In this document: positions 7,383 through 15,219 of the stretch, one piece after another | Position numbering within the stretch: the stretch's first letter is position 1 | Layout: each line of letters starts with the position of its first letter | Assembly (NCBI GenBank): GCA_018882485.1 | Contig: VERU01000008.1 | Span: forward strand, 1-16,257 | Direction: 5' to 3' | DNA from: Rhodoferax sp. | GTDB taxonomy: Bacteria; Pseudomonadota; Gammaproteobacteria; Burkholderiales; Burkholderiaceae_C | Length of the DNA: 16,257 nucleotides | Notes under the pieces: generated by a model | Databases searched by the model: none | Seen by the model: only the letters and a program-made list of their open reading frames with translations | Told to the model about the DNA's origin: nothing | Program-made: the position numbers and the translations under genes

Positions 7383-8155
7383 TCCTGGCGCTGCGGCGCC
7401 AGGGCGCCCGCCAGGGCCAGGTACTCGGCCACCGGCACCTCCTCGGCGCGGCGCTGCAGGTCAAAGTCTCCGCCAAAGTCCTGGGCCTGCAGCCAGCGGC
7501 CCAGCGCATGCCGCAGCAACTTGCGACGCTGGCTGAATGCCACGCGCACCAGTTCACCCAGCCGGTGCGGGTCGACACGGGCCGGCTCGGGGTGCGGCAC
7601 CATGCGCACCACGGCGCTGTCCACCCGGGGCGGCGGCTCAAAACTCTGCGGCGGCACATCGAGCACAGGCTCCATGGCGTAACGCCACTGCAGCATCACG
7701 CTCAGACGCCCGTAGTCGGCGTGTCCGGGCGAGGCCACCATGCGGTCCACCACCTCTTTCTGCAGCATGAAGTGCTGGTCCTGCACCACGGCAGCGTGGC
7801 CAAGCAGGTGAAACAGGATCGGGGTGGAGATGTTGTACGGCAGGTTGCCGACCACTCTGATTTTTGTAGCACCCAAACCAGACGCCACAAGGCTGAAGTC
7901 GACGTTCAGCACATCGGATTCGATGACTTGCAGACCGCTCACGCGACGCAGCCGTTGGGCCAGATCCCGGTCGAGCTCGATCACCGTGAGCCGGCCCAGC
8001 CGTTGCTGCAGCGGCCGCGTCAGCGCGGCCAGACCAGGTCCGATCTCCACCACCGCTTCGCCAGGCCGGGGATCGATGGCGTCAACGATGGCGTCAATCA
8101 CACCGCCATCGGTCAGGAAATGCTGACCGAACCGTTTGCGGGGCAGGTGTTTCAT
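7361..8155 (-). CDS. ksgA: 16S rRNA (adenine1518/1519-N6)-dimethyltransferase
   Basis: The 264-aa SAM-dependent enzyme dimethylates two adjacent adenines in the helix-45 loop of 16S rRNA, late in 30S assembly. It has the N-terminal KRFGQHFL (7-14), SAM motif [11 protein letters not shown] (37-46), motif [10 protein letters not shown] (58-65) and the catalytic NLPYNIS (104-110). The C-terminal part shows the usual [15 protein letters not shown] and [13 protein letters not shown]. Length is normal. The ATG at 8155 lies 19 bp after the surA stop, so it is the third gene of the lptD-surA-ksgA transcript. Codons for residues 96-100 (ATKIR: GCT ACA AAA ATC AGA) are strikingly AT-rich for this genome and match an intergenic element (see the separate entry). 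They lie in a length-variable loop just before the active-site strand, so function should be kept. Confidence 0.96.
   Translation of the reverse strand: MKHLPRKRFGQHFLTDGGVIDAIVDAIDPRPGEAVVEIGPGLAALTRPLQQRLGRLTVIELDRDLAQRLRRVSGLQVIESDVLNVDFSLVASGLGATKIRVVGNLPYNISTPILFHLLGHAAVVQDQHFMLQKEVVDRMVASPGHADYGRLSVMLQWRYAMEPVLDVPPQSFEPPPRVDSAVVRMVPHPEPARVDPHRLGELVRVAFSQRRKLLRHALGRWLQAQDFGGDFDLQRRAEEVPVAEYLALAGALAPQRQDQAAASQ
7855..7872. repeat. AT-rich element-like patch inside the ksgA coding sequence
   Basis: On + it reads CTCTGATTTTTGTAGCAC, against CTCTTGTTTTTGTAGCTA at 3500-3517: 14 of 18 bases agree, including ten in a row. It falls within ksgA codons 95-100 and is in frame. It looks like an intergenic-type element fixed inside a gene. 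Confidence 0.35.
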
Positions 8156-8174
8156 GGGCCGGGACAGGCCGCGC

Positions 8175-9533
8175 TCACGGCGGCGCTTCCCTCAGCTCGA
8201 CGTAGGCCCGCCCGCGCAGGTCCTGCGCCCAGACCGGGTAGGCCTGGGCCAGTTTGCGTTCGCGCAGCTGGGCACGCACCGCCTCGCGCTGCTCACGCTG
8301 GGTGGCGGCGACGCTGCGGCGCTCCTGAACTTCGATCAGGTGCACCCCAAAGCGGGAGGTGAACGGCTCGCCCAGCTGCCCGGGGGCCAGCGCTTCCATG
8401 GCCTGCTCGAACTCGGGCACGAACAGACCGGGCGTGGACCAGCCCAGATCGCCGCCCTGGGCCGCGCTGCCGTCCTGCGAGTGCGCCCGCGCCAACGCGG
8501 CAAAGTCGGCCTGGCCGGCCAGAATGCGGCGCCGGAAATCGGCCAACTGCTCGACGGCGGCGGCCTCGCTGAGTTGCGGGCCCGGCCGCAGCAGGATGTG
8601 GCGCACCCGGGTCTGCGCCACGGTGGCATCCGGCAGTCCAGGGTCGCGCCGCTCCAGCACCTTGAGTATGTGAAACCCTGCGCCCGAGCGGATGACCGGC
8701 GCCAGCTGGCCCACCGGCACCGCTGCCGTGGCATCGACGAACAACTGGGGATAGCGACCGACCGGGCGCAGCCCGAGCTGGCCCCCGGCGGCCCGGTCCT
8801 GCGCGTCGGACGCTTCGCGCGCCAGTGCCGTGAAGTCCTCGCCCGCCCGGGCCCGGGCCAGCAAGCCGTCGGCGCGGGCCTTCAGCGTCGCCACCTGGGC
8901 GTCGCTGGCCTCGTCGGGCACCGCAACCAGGATCTGGGCCAGCTGCAGCAGGCGGCTGGCCGGATCGACCAGCGTGCTCTGCTCCTGCAGGTACTGGTCG
9001 ATCTCCAGCTCGGAAACCTTGAGCCGGGGCTCGAGTTCGCGCTCGCGCAGCCGGTTCAGTGTGAGCTGTTCGCGCAGCTGGGACCGGAACCGCTCCAGCG
9101 AGATGCCGTCGGCGACCAGCCGGCGGTGCAGTTCGGGCAAATCGATCTGATTCTGGCGCGCCACCATCTGCTCGGCCTGCTCGAGCGACTTCTCATCGAC
9201 CCGCACGCCGATCTCGCGCGCCCATTGCAGCTGCACCCGCTCCTGGATCAGGCGCTCCAGCACCTGCTTCTGCAGGCTGGCCACGTCCGGCCGGGGCTGT
9301 CGCTGCTGGGCGATCTGCTGCAGCTGGCGCTGCACCTCGGTCTGCAGCTCCTGGTGGGTGATGGGTTCGGAATTGACGATGGCGACGATGTAGTCGGCCT
9401 GGCGCAGCGAACCGACGGGCGGCGCCGGCAGGTTCAGGGTGGGCGTCGCGGTCAGGCGCAACCCTTCCTGGGCCAGGGCCAGGGTGCCGGCACAAAGGCC
9501 CAGGCCCAGTGCCAGATAGCGGCGTATCGTCAT
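8175..9533 (-). CDS. surA: Periplasmic chaperone and peptidyl-prolyl isomerase SurA
   Basis: This 452-aa protein escorts unfolded outer-membrane proteins to the BAM complex. The ATG at 9533 gives a signal peptide ([16 protein letters not shown], cleavage about residue 21-22). The SurA N domain (about 45-185) begins with [17 protein letters not shown] and includes [15 protein letters not shown]. It is followed by two parvulin domains: about 196-296 (LAQILVAVP...[13 protein letters not shown]) and about 307-405 ([11 protein letters not shown]...[20 protein letters not shown]...[13 protein letters not shown]). The second has the fuller set of parvulin residues, as in E. coli, where only the second is active. 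It starts 7 nt after the lptD stop with no obvious ribosome-binding site, which suggests translational coupling. pdxA, which often follows surA, is absent; ksgA comes next. Confidence 0.95.
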   Translation of the reverse strand: MTIRRYLALGLGLCAGTLALAQEGLRLTATPTLNLPAPPVGSLRQADYIVAIVNSEPITHQELQTEVQRQLQQIAQQRQPRPDVASLQKQVLERLIQERVQLQWAREIGVRVDEKSLEQAEQMVARQNQIDLPELHRRLVADGISLERFRSQLREQLTLNRLRERELEPRLKVSELEIDQYLQEQSTLVDPASRLLQLAQILVAVPDEASDAQVATLKARADGLLARARAGEDFTALAREASDAQDRAAGGQLGLRPVGRYPQLFVDATAAVPVGQLAPVIRSGAGFHILKVLERRDPGLPDATVAQTRVRHILLRPGPQLSEAAAVEQLADFRRRILAGQADFAALARAHSQDGSAAQGGDLGWSTPGLFVPEFEQAMEALAPGQLGEPFTSRFGVHLIEVQERRSVAATQREQREAVRAQLRERKLAQAYPVWAQDLRGRAYVELREAPP

Positions 9534-9540
9534 GGGTGAA

Positions 9541-11901
9541 TCATAGTGCCTGGGCCGCAGCCGACCCGCCACCCGCCTCGCGCAGCAGGCGGTAACCGGG
9601 GACGTTGTTGCGCAGTGTTTGCAGGGGGTTGGCGCCCAGCCGGGTGAAGCCGACGAACTCGAGCTGGAACATGATGCGCGAACTGGCGCTGCTGGTGCCG
9701 GTCTGCAGGCGCTCCAGCACCACACGGCCCAGCCAGCAGTCGGCGTCGTACTCGAAGCCCAGCACGGTGTCGACCAGCTTGCTGTCGACCAGGCTGTAAT
9801 TGAGCCGCCCCACGCTGTACCAGCGCTGGCTGCCCAGCCCGCCACCAGCGACCGGGCCGGCGGCTCCCCCTGCCAGAGGCCATTGCCAGCCGATGTCGAT
9901 CTGCTCGCTCTGATCGCGCTGGAACCGGTAGGCGGCCGACAGCACCCGGTAGGGGCCGGGCTGGTAGCGGCCCCCGAGCACCGCCCGCACCGATTCCTCC
10001 GTCTTGGGGTTGAACTGCACGGTGGCGTCCAGCGCCCAGTTGGGGCTCCAGTTGACCGCAGCGCCCAGCAGGATGTCGCTGAAGCGGTCCAGCGCGGGGG
10101 TTCCGCCGGGCAGGGTGACATTCTGGTCCCGGTAACGCAGGCGCTGCGCAATACCCAGGCGGGCGGCCTCGGCGCCGCTGGCCGGATCCAGCAGGCGCGA
10201 GCTCAGACCGAGCGTGAGCAGGTGGCTGTCGGACAGGCGGTCATTGCCGACAAAGGCGTTCTCGGTGTAGATGGTGGCAAAACTGAAATCATTGGCACCC
10301 GAGTCGTAATTGGGCAGCAGGCTCTGGTCGCGGTAGGGGGTGTTGACATAGAACACCCGGGGCTCGAGGGTCTGGGTCAGGGTCCGGCCGGCCAGCACGG
10401 TGTCGCGCTCAAAGGCCAGCCCGGCATCCAGGCTGAAGGTGGGCACACTGCGACTGGCCGACAGCGAGCCATCGGCCAGCGGGGTGTCGAGCGCGTACTG
10501 GGTGAGGTGCCACTGCAGGCGCGGCGTGATGAAGCCGAACGGGAAGCGCCAGGGCCGGGCCACCTGCAGCGCCGCCACCGCCCGCTGACCATCGGGCTGG
10601 CCGGTCAGCAGGGGATCGGAACGGAAACGCGTGTAGTCCAGGTCCAGCGTCCAGTCCAGGCCGTTGGCCTGCTGGCGGCTGAAACGGGTGGCCAGTTGCG
10701 GTAGGCGGTCGTAAGGCGGGGTGATCGGGGAAGACACATCCTGCAGGGTCTGCCATTTGAGGACGCGCAGGCTGCTGGAGAAGGGCCCCTGCGAGCCGCT
10801 CAGGGTGAGGTCGTTGGCCAGCAGGCGCTGCGTCAACGAAGGGGTGGAGCGGGTGAAGTCGCGCCAGTAGTTGTCGTCGCTGACCCGATTCAGGCTCAGG
10901 CCCAGCGCCATGGCCGCATCGTTCCAGGGCTGTCGCAAGGTCGCCTGGTGGCTGGCGCTCAGGCCCCAGCGGGCGCTGTCGCGCAGGCTGTCGCTGGGCA
11001 TCAGGTCCAGCCGGGCCTGCCCGTTGTAATCGGCTTCCAGGTAGCGGAACTCGGTGGCCAGGTTGACGCCGCGCTTGCTCATGAGCACCGGTGTCAGGGT
11101 CGCGTCGCGGTTGGGCGCAATGTTCCAGTAGTAGGGCAGCCCCAGCTCCACGCCGTTGACACTATCCAGCCCCGGGGTCGGTGGCAGGAATCCGGACTTG
11201 CGCCGGTCGCTCAGCGGAAAGCTCAGGTAGGGCACGGCCAGCAGCGGGGCCCCCTTGAAGCTCAGCACCGCGTCTTCAGCCTGCCCGGTTTCCTCTTCCT
11301 GGTCGAGCCGGATGGAGGCCGCGCGCAGCACCCAGTCCGGCAACCACTCGGGACCGGGCAGCCGCCGGCAGGTGGTCATGCTGGCGTTGCGGATGCGCAC
11401 CCGGTTCTCATCGATGAAGTCCACCCGCTCGGCCTCGCCATGGGCGCCATTGCGCTCAAAGCGGTAACGGGGCTGCAGAAAAAAGCCTTCGAAGGCATCC
11501 ACCCGAAGCTCCAGCAGGGGACCCTCGTAGACGTCGCCGGCACGCTGCACCCGCACGGCCCCCCGGGCCCGGGCCAGATCGTCGGGTTCGTAGTACTCCA
11601 GCCGGTCGGCCTGGATCTCGGTGTCGCCCTTGCGCAGCACCGCGGCACCTTCCACCACGGTGTCCAGGTCGGGCCGGCCGTACAGGCGTTCACCGCTCAG
11701 CTGAACCGGCTGCTGGCTGCGATCGACCGCAGTCGGTCCGATGGCGAGGCTGGGCCGCAGACCCAGCGGCGCGGGCTGCGGGGCCTCCACCCTGGCCTGC
11801 CCCCAGGCCCATGGCCAGACGGGCAGCAACAACACGACCGCAACAACCCGGCGGGTCAACCGGGCAGGCCGAGCGGATGGGGATGGGACGAAGGGGGCCA
11901 A
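9541..11901 (-). CDS. lptD: LPS-assembly outer membrane protein LptD
   Basis: LptD, with LptE, inserts lipopolysaccharide into the outer leaflet. From the TTG at 11901 it is 786 aa, a normal length. A signal peptide occupies residues about 15-34 (LTRRVVAVVLLLPVWPWAWG). An LptA-like jellyroll (about 65-200) follows, with VVEGAAVLRKGDTEIQADRLEYYEPDD, and then the 26-strand barrel region (LPYYWNIAPNRDATLTPVLMSKRG, the FRYLEADYNG strand, TLEPRVFYVNTPYRDQSLLPNYDSG). Only two cysteines are visible, C178 and C722, matching one of the two inter-domain disulfides of E. coli LptD. No ATG or GTG starts the frame: an in-frame TAA lies at about 11968. The candidates are TTG 11901 and TTG 11859, the latter giving a compact signal peptide and overlapping the stop of a 38-aa ORF (TTGA). 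The end at 9541 is certain; the start is not. Confidence 0.94.
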   Translation of the reverse strand: MAPFVPSPSARPARLTRRVVAVVLLLPVWPWAWGQARVEAPQPAPLGLRPSLAIGPTAVDRSQQPVQLSGERLYGRPDLDTVVEGAAVLRKGDTEIQADRLEYYEPDDLARARGAVRVQRAGDVYEGPLLELRVDAFEGFFLQPRYRFERNGAHGEAERVDFIDENRVRIRNASMTTCRRLPGPEWLPDWVLRAASIRLDQEEETGQAEDAVLSFKGAPLLAVPYLSFPLSDRRKSGFLPPTPGLDSVNGVELGLPYYWNIAPNRDATLTPVLMSKRGVNLATEFRYLEADYNGQARLDLMPSDSLRDSARWGLSASHQATLRQPWNDAAMALGLSLNRVSDDNYWRDFTRSTPSLTQRLLANDLTLSGSQGPFSSSLRVLKWQTLQDVSSPITPPYDRLPQLATRFSRQQANGLDWTLDLDYTRFRSDPLLTGQPDGQRAVAALQVARPWRFPFGFITPRLQWHLTQYALDTPLADGSLSASRSVPTFSLDAGLAFERDTVLAGRTLTQTLEPRVFYVNTPYRDQSLLPNYDSGANDFSFATIYTENAFVGNDRLSDSHLLTLGLSSRLLDPASGAEAARLGIAQRLRYRDQNVTLPGGTPALDRFSDILLGAAVNWSPNWALDATVQFNPKTEESVRAVLGGRYQPGPYRVLSAAYRFQRDQSEQIDIGWQWPLAGGAAGPVAGGGLGSQRWYSVGRLNYSLVDSKLVDTVLGFEYDADCWLGRVVLERLQTGTSSASSRIMFQLEFVGFTRLGANPLQTLRNNVPGYRLLREAGGGSAAAQAL

Positions 11902-11972
11902 GGCGGGCGGGAGCGGGCGGGTCGAACGGGCAGGCCGTGGCTCAGGCGGGATTTGTAGAATGGATTATCCAT
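11856..11972 (-). CDS. Possible 38-aa leader ORF ahead of lptD
   Basis: An ATG at 11972 opens a frame starting MDNPFYKSRLSHGLP and ending PLGLPG, with a TGA at 11856-11858. The stop overlaps the TTG codon at 11857-11859 of lptD as TTGA, an arrangement typical of translational coupling. A G-rich stretch (CGGGGCTC) precedes the ATG. The peptide has no recognised family. It could be a coupled leader, or the true LptD N-terminus separated by a frameshift, or chance. It begins on the opposite strand of the amgK start codon. Confidence 0.25.
   Translation of the reverse strand: MDNPFYKSRLSHGLPVRPARSRPPWPPSSHPHPLGLPG
11956..11972. promoter_or_regulatory. Divergent start region of lptD and amgK with a 13-bp palindrome
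   Basis: ATGGAT-T-ATCCAT (11960-11972) is a perfect 6+1+6 palindrome that includes the A and T of the amgK start codon. TAGAAT (11956-11961) is a five-of-six -10 match on +, and GATAAT (11969-11964) a five-of-six match on -. Neither has a good -35. If TAGAAT were used, the amgK mRNA would be nearly leaderless, which would agree with the lack of a ribosome-binding site there. Confidence 0.3.
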
Positions 11973-13089
11973 GAGCCCCGAATCCCACCCGCACCCTGAC
12001 AGCGGGACGCCGTCGGCCTCGGCCGCCGATGCCCGGCCGGCCGGCGCCGAACCCCTGGTCTGGGCCGACCCGGCCCGCCGCGCGCACTTCGATCGCTGGC
12101 TCGAAGCCATCGCACCCAGGCACGGGCTGGAGCCGGGCACGGTGCGAATGGCATCGGCCGACGCCAGTTTCCGACGCTACCTGCGGGTCGATGGGGCGCA
12201 GGGCAGCCGCATCATCATGGACGCCCCGCCCGACAAGGAAAACTGCGCGCCCTTCGTGCAGGTGGCCACCCTGTTGCAGCAGGCGGGCCTGCTGGCCCCG
12301 CAGGTGCTGGAATGGCAGGCCGAACAGGGCTTCATGCTGCTGACCGACCTGGGCGACCGCACCATGATGTCGACCCTGGATCCGCAGCAACCTCAGGCCC
12401 AACAGGCGCTGTACCTGCAGGCGGTGGACACGCTGGTGACCTGGCAGGTGGCATCGCGCCCCGGGGTGCTGCCGCCCTACGACGAGGCCCTGCTGCGCCG
12501 CGAACTGGGGCTATTTCCCGAGTGGTACCTGGGCCACTACCGCCGGCATCCGCTGACCGACGCGGACCGCAAGGTGCTGGAGACGGCCTTCAGCCGCATC
12601 GTCGCCCGCAACCTGGCATCGCCTTCGGTGTACGTGCACCGCGATTTCATGCCACGCAACCTGATGGTGACCGATGCCGGGCTGGCCGTGCTGGATTTCC
12701 AGGATGCGGTGTACGGGCCCATCACCTACGACATCGCCAGCCTCATGCGCGATGCCTTCCTGAGCTGGGACGACAGCTTCTGCCTCGACATCACCGTGCG
12801 TTACTGGGAACGGGCGCGCCGCGCCGGGCTGCCGGTGGGCGACGACTTCGGCGCGTTTTTCCAGGCCGTGGATTACATGGCCCTGCAACGGCACCTCAAG
12901 GTGGCCGGCATCTTTGCCCGGCTCACGCTGCGCGACGGCAAACCGAAATACCTGGCCGACACCCCGCGCTTCATCGCCTACATCCGCGCCACCTGTGGCC
13001 GCTACGACGAACTGCGGCCCCTGCTGCGGCTGCTGGACCGGGTCGAGGGCGTCACGCCCGCGAGCGGCTACGCCTTCGGGCGTTTATGA
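11971..13089 (+). CDS. amgK: N-acetylmuramate/N-acetylglucosamine anomeric kinase AmgK (aminoglycoside phosphotransferase fold)
   Basis: This 372-aa cytoplasmic kinase phosphorylates recovered MurNAc or GlcNAc at the anomeric position, the first step of the AmgK-MurU route of cell-wall recycling that bypasses de novo synthesis. The N-lobe has ASADASFRRYLRV (61-73) and the ATP-binding lysine region IIMDAPPDKEN. The C-lobe has VYVHRDFMPRNLMV (220-233), with catalytic D225 and metal-binding N230, and VLDFQDAVYGPITYDIASLMRDAF (240-263) with the DFQD motif, all characteristic of AmgK rather than of resistance kinases. The first 28 residues are a Pro/Ala/Ser-rich extension. No upstream start is possible because a TAG lies just before, and no ribosome-binding site is seen. 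The gene is divergent from lptD, as is usual, but the normal partner murU does not follow; rsmE does. Confidence 0.9.
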   Translation: MSPESHPHPDSGTPSASAADARPAGAEPLVWADPARRAHFDRWLEAIAPRHGLEPGTVRMASADASFRRYLRVDGAQGSRIIMDAPPDKENCAPFVQVATLLQQAGLLAPQVLEWQAEQGFMLLTDLGDRTMMSTLDPQQPQAQQALYLQAVDTLVTWQVASRPGVLPPYDEALLRRELGLFPEWYLGHYRRHPLTDADRKVLETAFSRIVARNLASPSVYVHRDFMPRNLMVTDAGLAVLDFQDAVYGPITYDIASLMRDAFLSWDDSFCLDITVRYWERARRAGLPVGDDFGAFFQAVDYMALQRHLKVAGIFARLTLRDGKPKYLADTPRFIAYIRATCGRYDELRPLLRLLDRVEGVTPASGYAFGRL

Positions 13090-13127
13090 ACGAAATCGGC
13101 ACCCAGGCCCCGTGGATACTGAATCTA

Positions 13128-13148
13128 TTGCTACGTTTTAGATAGCAA
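13128..13148. repeat. GCTA/TAGC inverted repeat between amgK and rsmE
   Basis: TTGCTA (13128-13133) and TAGCAA (13143-13148) are exact complements around a 9-nt AT-rich loop (CGTTTTAGA). It ends six bases before the rsmE start. It is the best-preserved of three related AT-rich elements in the window. It could form a small hairpin that occludes the rsmE start region. Confidence 0.5.
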
Positions 13149-13154
13149 CTGATC

Positions 13155-13919
13155 ATGCCCCGTCTGTATGTTCCCGGCCCCTGGAGCGCCGATGCCGAGC
13201 TCGAACTGCCACCCGCGGCCTCCCGGCATGTCCAGGTGCTGCGGCTGCAACCCGGCGATGCGCTGACCCTGTTTGACGGGCAGGGTGGCCAGCGGGATGC
13301 CACGGTGCTGCACATGGGACGGCGCGAGGTCACGGTCCGCACCGGCGCCGCCTGGACACAGGAGTCCGAGCCGCTGCGGCCGATCCAGCTGGCGCTGGGC
13401 GTGCCCGCCAACGACCGCATGGACTGGCTGATCGAGAAAGCGACCGAACTCGGTGTGAGCGCCATCCAGCCGCTGCTGTGCGAACGCAGCGTGCTGCGCG
13501 CCAGCGGGGAGCGGGCCGAGAAAAAGCTCGCCCACTGGCGCGGCATCGCGGTGGCCGCCTGCGAGCAGTGCGGCGGCAACCGCCTGCCCGAGGTGCACGA
13601 CTGGCAAGCCCTGACCGACTGGCTGCGGCAGGCCGGTTCCGGCGCAAAGCCGTTGCGACTCCTGCTGTCGCTGCAGCCCGATGCCCAGCCCCTGGGCGAA
13701 TGGTTGCAGCGGTCGATGGCCGACGCACCCGTCCGGGGCATCGGCCTGCTGTCCGGCCCCGAGGGCGGGCTGAGCCCGGCCGAAGAGACCCTGGCCCGCT
13801 CCGCAGGCTGGACCCCGGTGAGCCTGGGTGCCCGGGTGCTGCGCGCCGAAACGGCGGCGCTGGCGGCATTGGCCGCTCTGCAGCTGCACCCCGCGACCAC
13901 ACCCTCACCCGCCCGATGA
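13155..13919 (+). CDS. rsmE: 16S rRNA (uracil1498-N3)-methyltransferase
   Basis: The 254-aa SPOUT-class enzyme methylates N3 of U1498 in 16S rRNA. It begins MPRLYV with the PUA-like N-terminal domain (SRHVQVLRLQPGDALTLFDGQGG, 23-45). The knotted SAM-binding domain then shows DWLIEKATELGVSAIQPLLCERSV (90-113), ACEQCGGNRLPEV (135-147), LLSGPEGGLSPAEE (198-211) and LGARVLRAETA (224-234), all hallmark RsmE motifs. Length is normal. No clear ribosome-binding site precedes ATG 13155, and the leader is occupied by the inverted repeat at 13128-13148. The gene is 65 bp downstream of amgK and probably in the same transcript. Its stop overlaps a following ATG (ATGA). Confidence 0.95.
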   Translation: MPRLYVPGPWSADAELELPPAASRHVQVLRLQPGDALTLFDGQGGQRDATVLHMGRREVTVRTGAAWTQESEPLRPIQLALGVPANDRMDWLIEKATELGVSAIQPLLCERSVLRASGERAEKKLAHWRGIAVAACEQCGGNRLPEVHDWQALTDWLRQAGSGAKPLRLLLSLQPDAQPLGEWLQRSMADAPVRGIGLLSGPEGGLSPAEETLARSAGWTPVSLGARVLRAETAALAALAALQLHPATTPSPAR

Positions 13920-14029
13920 CAGCCCGCATCCCCCGCATCGATTCCGGACCCGATCCGGCCTGCAGCCCCTCGGTGGTGGACGCCGCCGATCCGCCGCGCG
14001 ACAGCACACTCCCTCCAAGCTCCTCCTGA
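13916..14029 (+). CDS. Possible 37-aa ORF overlapping the rsmE stop
   Basis: ATG 13916 overlaps the rsmE stop as ATGA and the frame runs MTARIPRIDSGPDPACSPSV... to PPSSS, with TGA at 14027-14029, seven bases before the MFS start. Third positions are about 75 percent G/C. The peptide is Pro/Ser/Asp-rich with no recognised domain. The chained overlaps would let ribosomes pass from rsmE to the MFS gene, which has no ribosome-binding site of its own. It may equally be non-coding spacer. Confidence 0.28.
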   Translation: MTARIPRIDSGPDPACSPSVVDAADPPRDSTLPPSSS

Positions 14030-14036
14030 ACCATCC

Positions 14037-15203
14037 ATGAACAAGAACCTGTGGCTGCTGGCCCTGTGCCAGGGCCTTTTCCTGACGAACAACGTCACCT
14101 TCATCGCGATCAACGGACTGGTCGGCCTGAGTCTGGCTCCCCTGGGCTGGATGGCCACGCTGCCGGTCATGGGTTATGTGGTGGGCAGTGCGCTGTCCAC
14201 CGGGATGGTGGCGCGGTCGCAGCAGCGCTTCGGGCGCAAGGTGGCGTTCCAGATCGGGCTGGCCGTGGCGTTTGCCGCCTGCCTGTTGTGCGCCTGGGCG
14301 GTGGCCAGCCACAATTTCTGGCTGCTGTGCGCCGCCACGGTGGTGGCGGGCTATTACAGCGCCAACGGCAACCTGTACCGCTTTGCAGCCGCCGAACTGG
14401 CCGAGCCGACGGCCCGCGAAAAAGCGGTGTCGCTGGTCATGGCCGGTGGCCTGCTGGGGGCGGTGCTGGGACCCAACCTGGCCAGCCAGACCCGCGGCCT
14501 GGCCGCCACGCCCTTCGTCGGCGCCTACCTGGCGCTGGCGGTGCTGGCCTTGCTGTGCATGGGGGTGCTGGCGCTGATCGAATTCCCGCCCACCGTCCGC
14601 AAGCAGGCCGGATCCGGCGGCCGGGCTCTGGGCGTCATCATGAAACAGCCCGCGTTCATCGTGGCCGCAGCAGCCGGCGCACTGGGCTACGGCGTCATGA
14701 ACCTGCTGATGGCGGCCACGCCGATCGCCATGCAGCAATGCGGTCTGCCGTTCTCCGATGCCGCCCTGGTGCTGGAATGGCATGTGATCGGAATGTTCGC
14801 GCCGGGTTTCTTCACCGGGCACCTGATCCGACGTTTCGGGGCGCTGCCTGTGATGGCCGCCGGAGTGATGCTCAACGCCCTGTGCATCGCGGTGGCCCTG
14901 ACCGGCGTGGAGTTGCACCAGTTCGTGATCGCCCTGTTTCTGCTGGGCGTGGGCTGGAATTTCCTGTTCACCGCGAGCACCACGCTGTCGCTGCAGACCT
15001 TCGCGCCCGAAGAGAAAGACAGCGCCCAGGCTGCGCTGAACTTCTTCGTGTTCGCGGTGATGGCGGTGACGTCGTTCTCGTCGGGCCTGCTGGTCACCAC
15101 CCGTGGCTGGACGCTGCTGAACCTGGGTTCGCTGCTGCCCGTGGGGCTGACGGCCGGTGCGCTGATCTGGCTGCACCGGCAACGCCGCGCCGCAGCGGCC
15201 TGA
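14037..15203 (+). CDS. MFS transporter, substrate unknown
   Basis: The 388-aa protein has about 12 hydrophobic segments in two halves. The cytoplasmic loop after the second segment carries ARSQQRFGRKVA (59-70), the shape of the major facilitator motif A. Other membrane segments include WLLCAATVVAGYY and GGLLGAVLGPNLA in the first half, and FVIALFLLGVGWNFLFTAS in the second. The length is typical of the family, and the substrate cannot be inferred. The start region lacks a Shine-Dalgarno. Instead the DNA before ATG 14037 reads CTCCAAGCTCCTCC on the sense strand, so initiation may depend on ribosomes arriving from upstream. It ends 22 bp from the oppositely oriented M20 peptidase gene. Confidence 0.9.
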   Translation: MNKNLWLLALCQGLFLTNNVTFIAINGLVGLSLAPLGWMATLPVMGYVVGSALSTGMVARSQQRFGRKVAFQIGLAVAFAACLLCAWAVASHNFWLLCAATVVAGYYSANGNLYRFAAAELAEPTAREKAVSLVMAGGLLGAVLGPNLASQTRGLAATPFVGAYLALAVLALLCMGVLALIEFPPTVRKQAGSGGRALGVIMKQPAFIVAAAAGALGYGVMNLLMAATPIAMQQCGLPFSDAALVLEWHVIGMFAPGFFTGHLIRRFGALPVMAAGVMLNALCIAVALTGVELHQFVIALFLLGVGWNFLFTASTTLSLQTFAPEEKDSAQAALNFFVFAVMAVTSFSSGLLVTTRGWTLLNLGSLLPVGLTAGALIWLHRQRRAAAA

Positions 15204-15219
15204 GCGACAGGGCCGCCCG

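Noticed and set aside
7508..9539. Long + frames of 284 and 467 codons opposite ksgA and surA
   Set aside because: They are antisense to conserved genes, rich in His/Gln/Gly/Arg, and show no domains.
9534..10151. An N-terminal extension of SurA upstream of 9533
   Set aside because: The frame is open into lptD by chance. The signal peptide starting at ATG 9533 and the normal SurA length show that 9533 is the start.
13905..15182. A 425-codon - frame opposite the MFS gene
   Set aside because: It is a Gln/His/Gly/Arg-rich antisense shadow; the + strand MFS protein has regular membrane segments and motif A.
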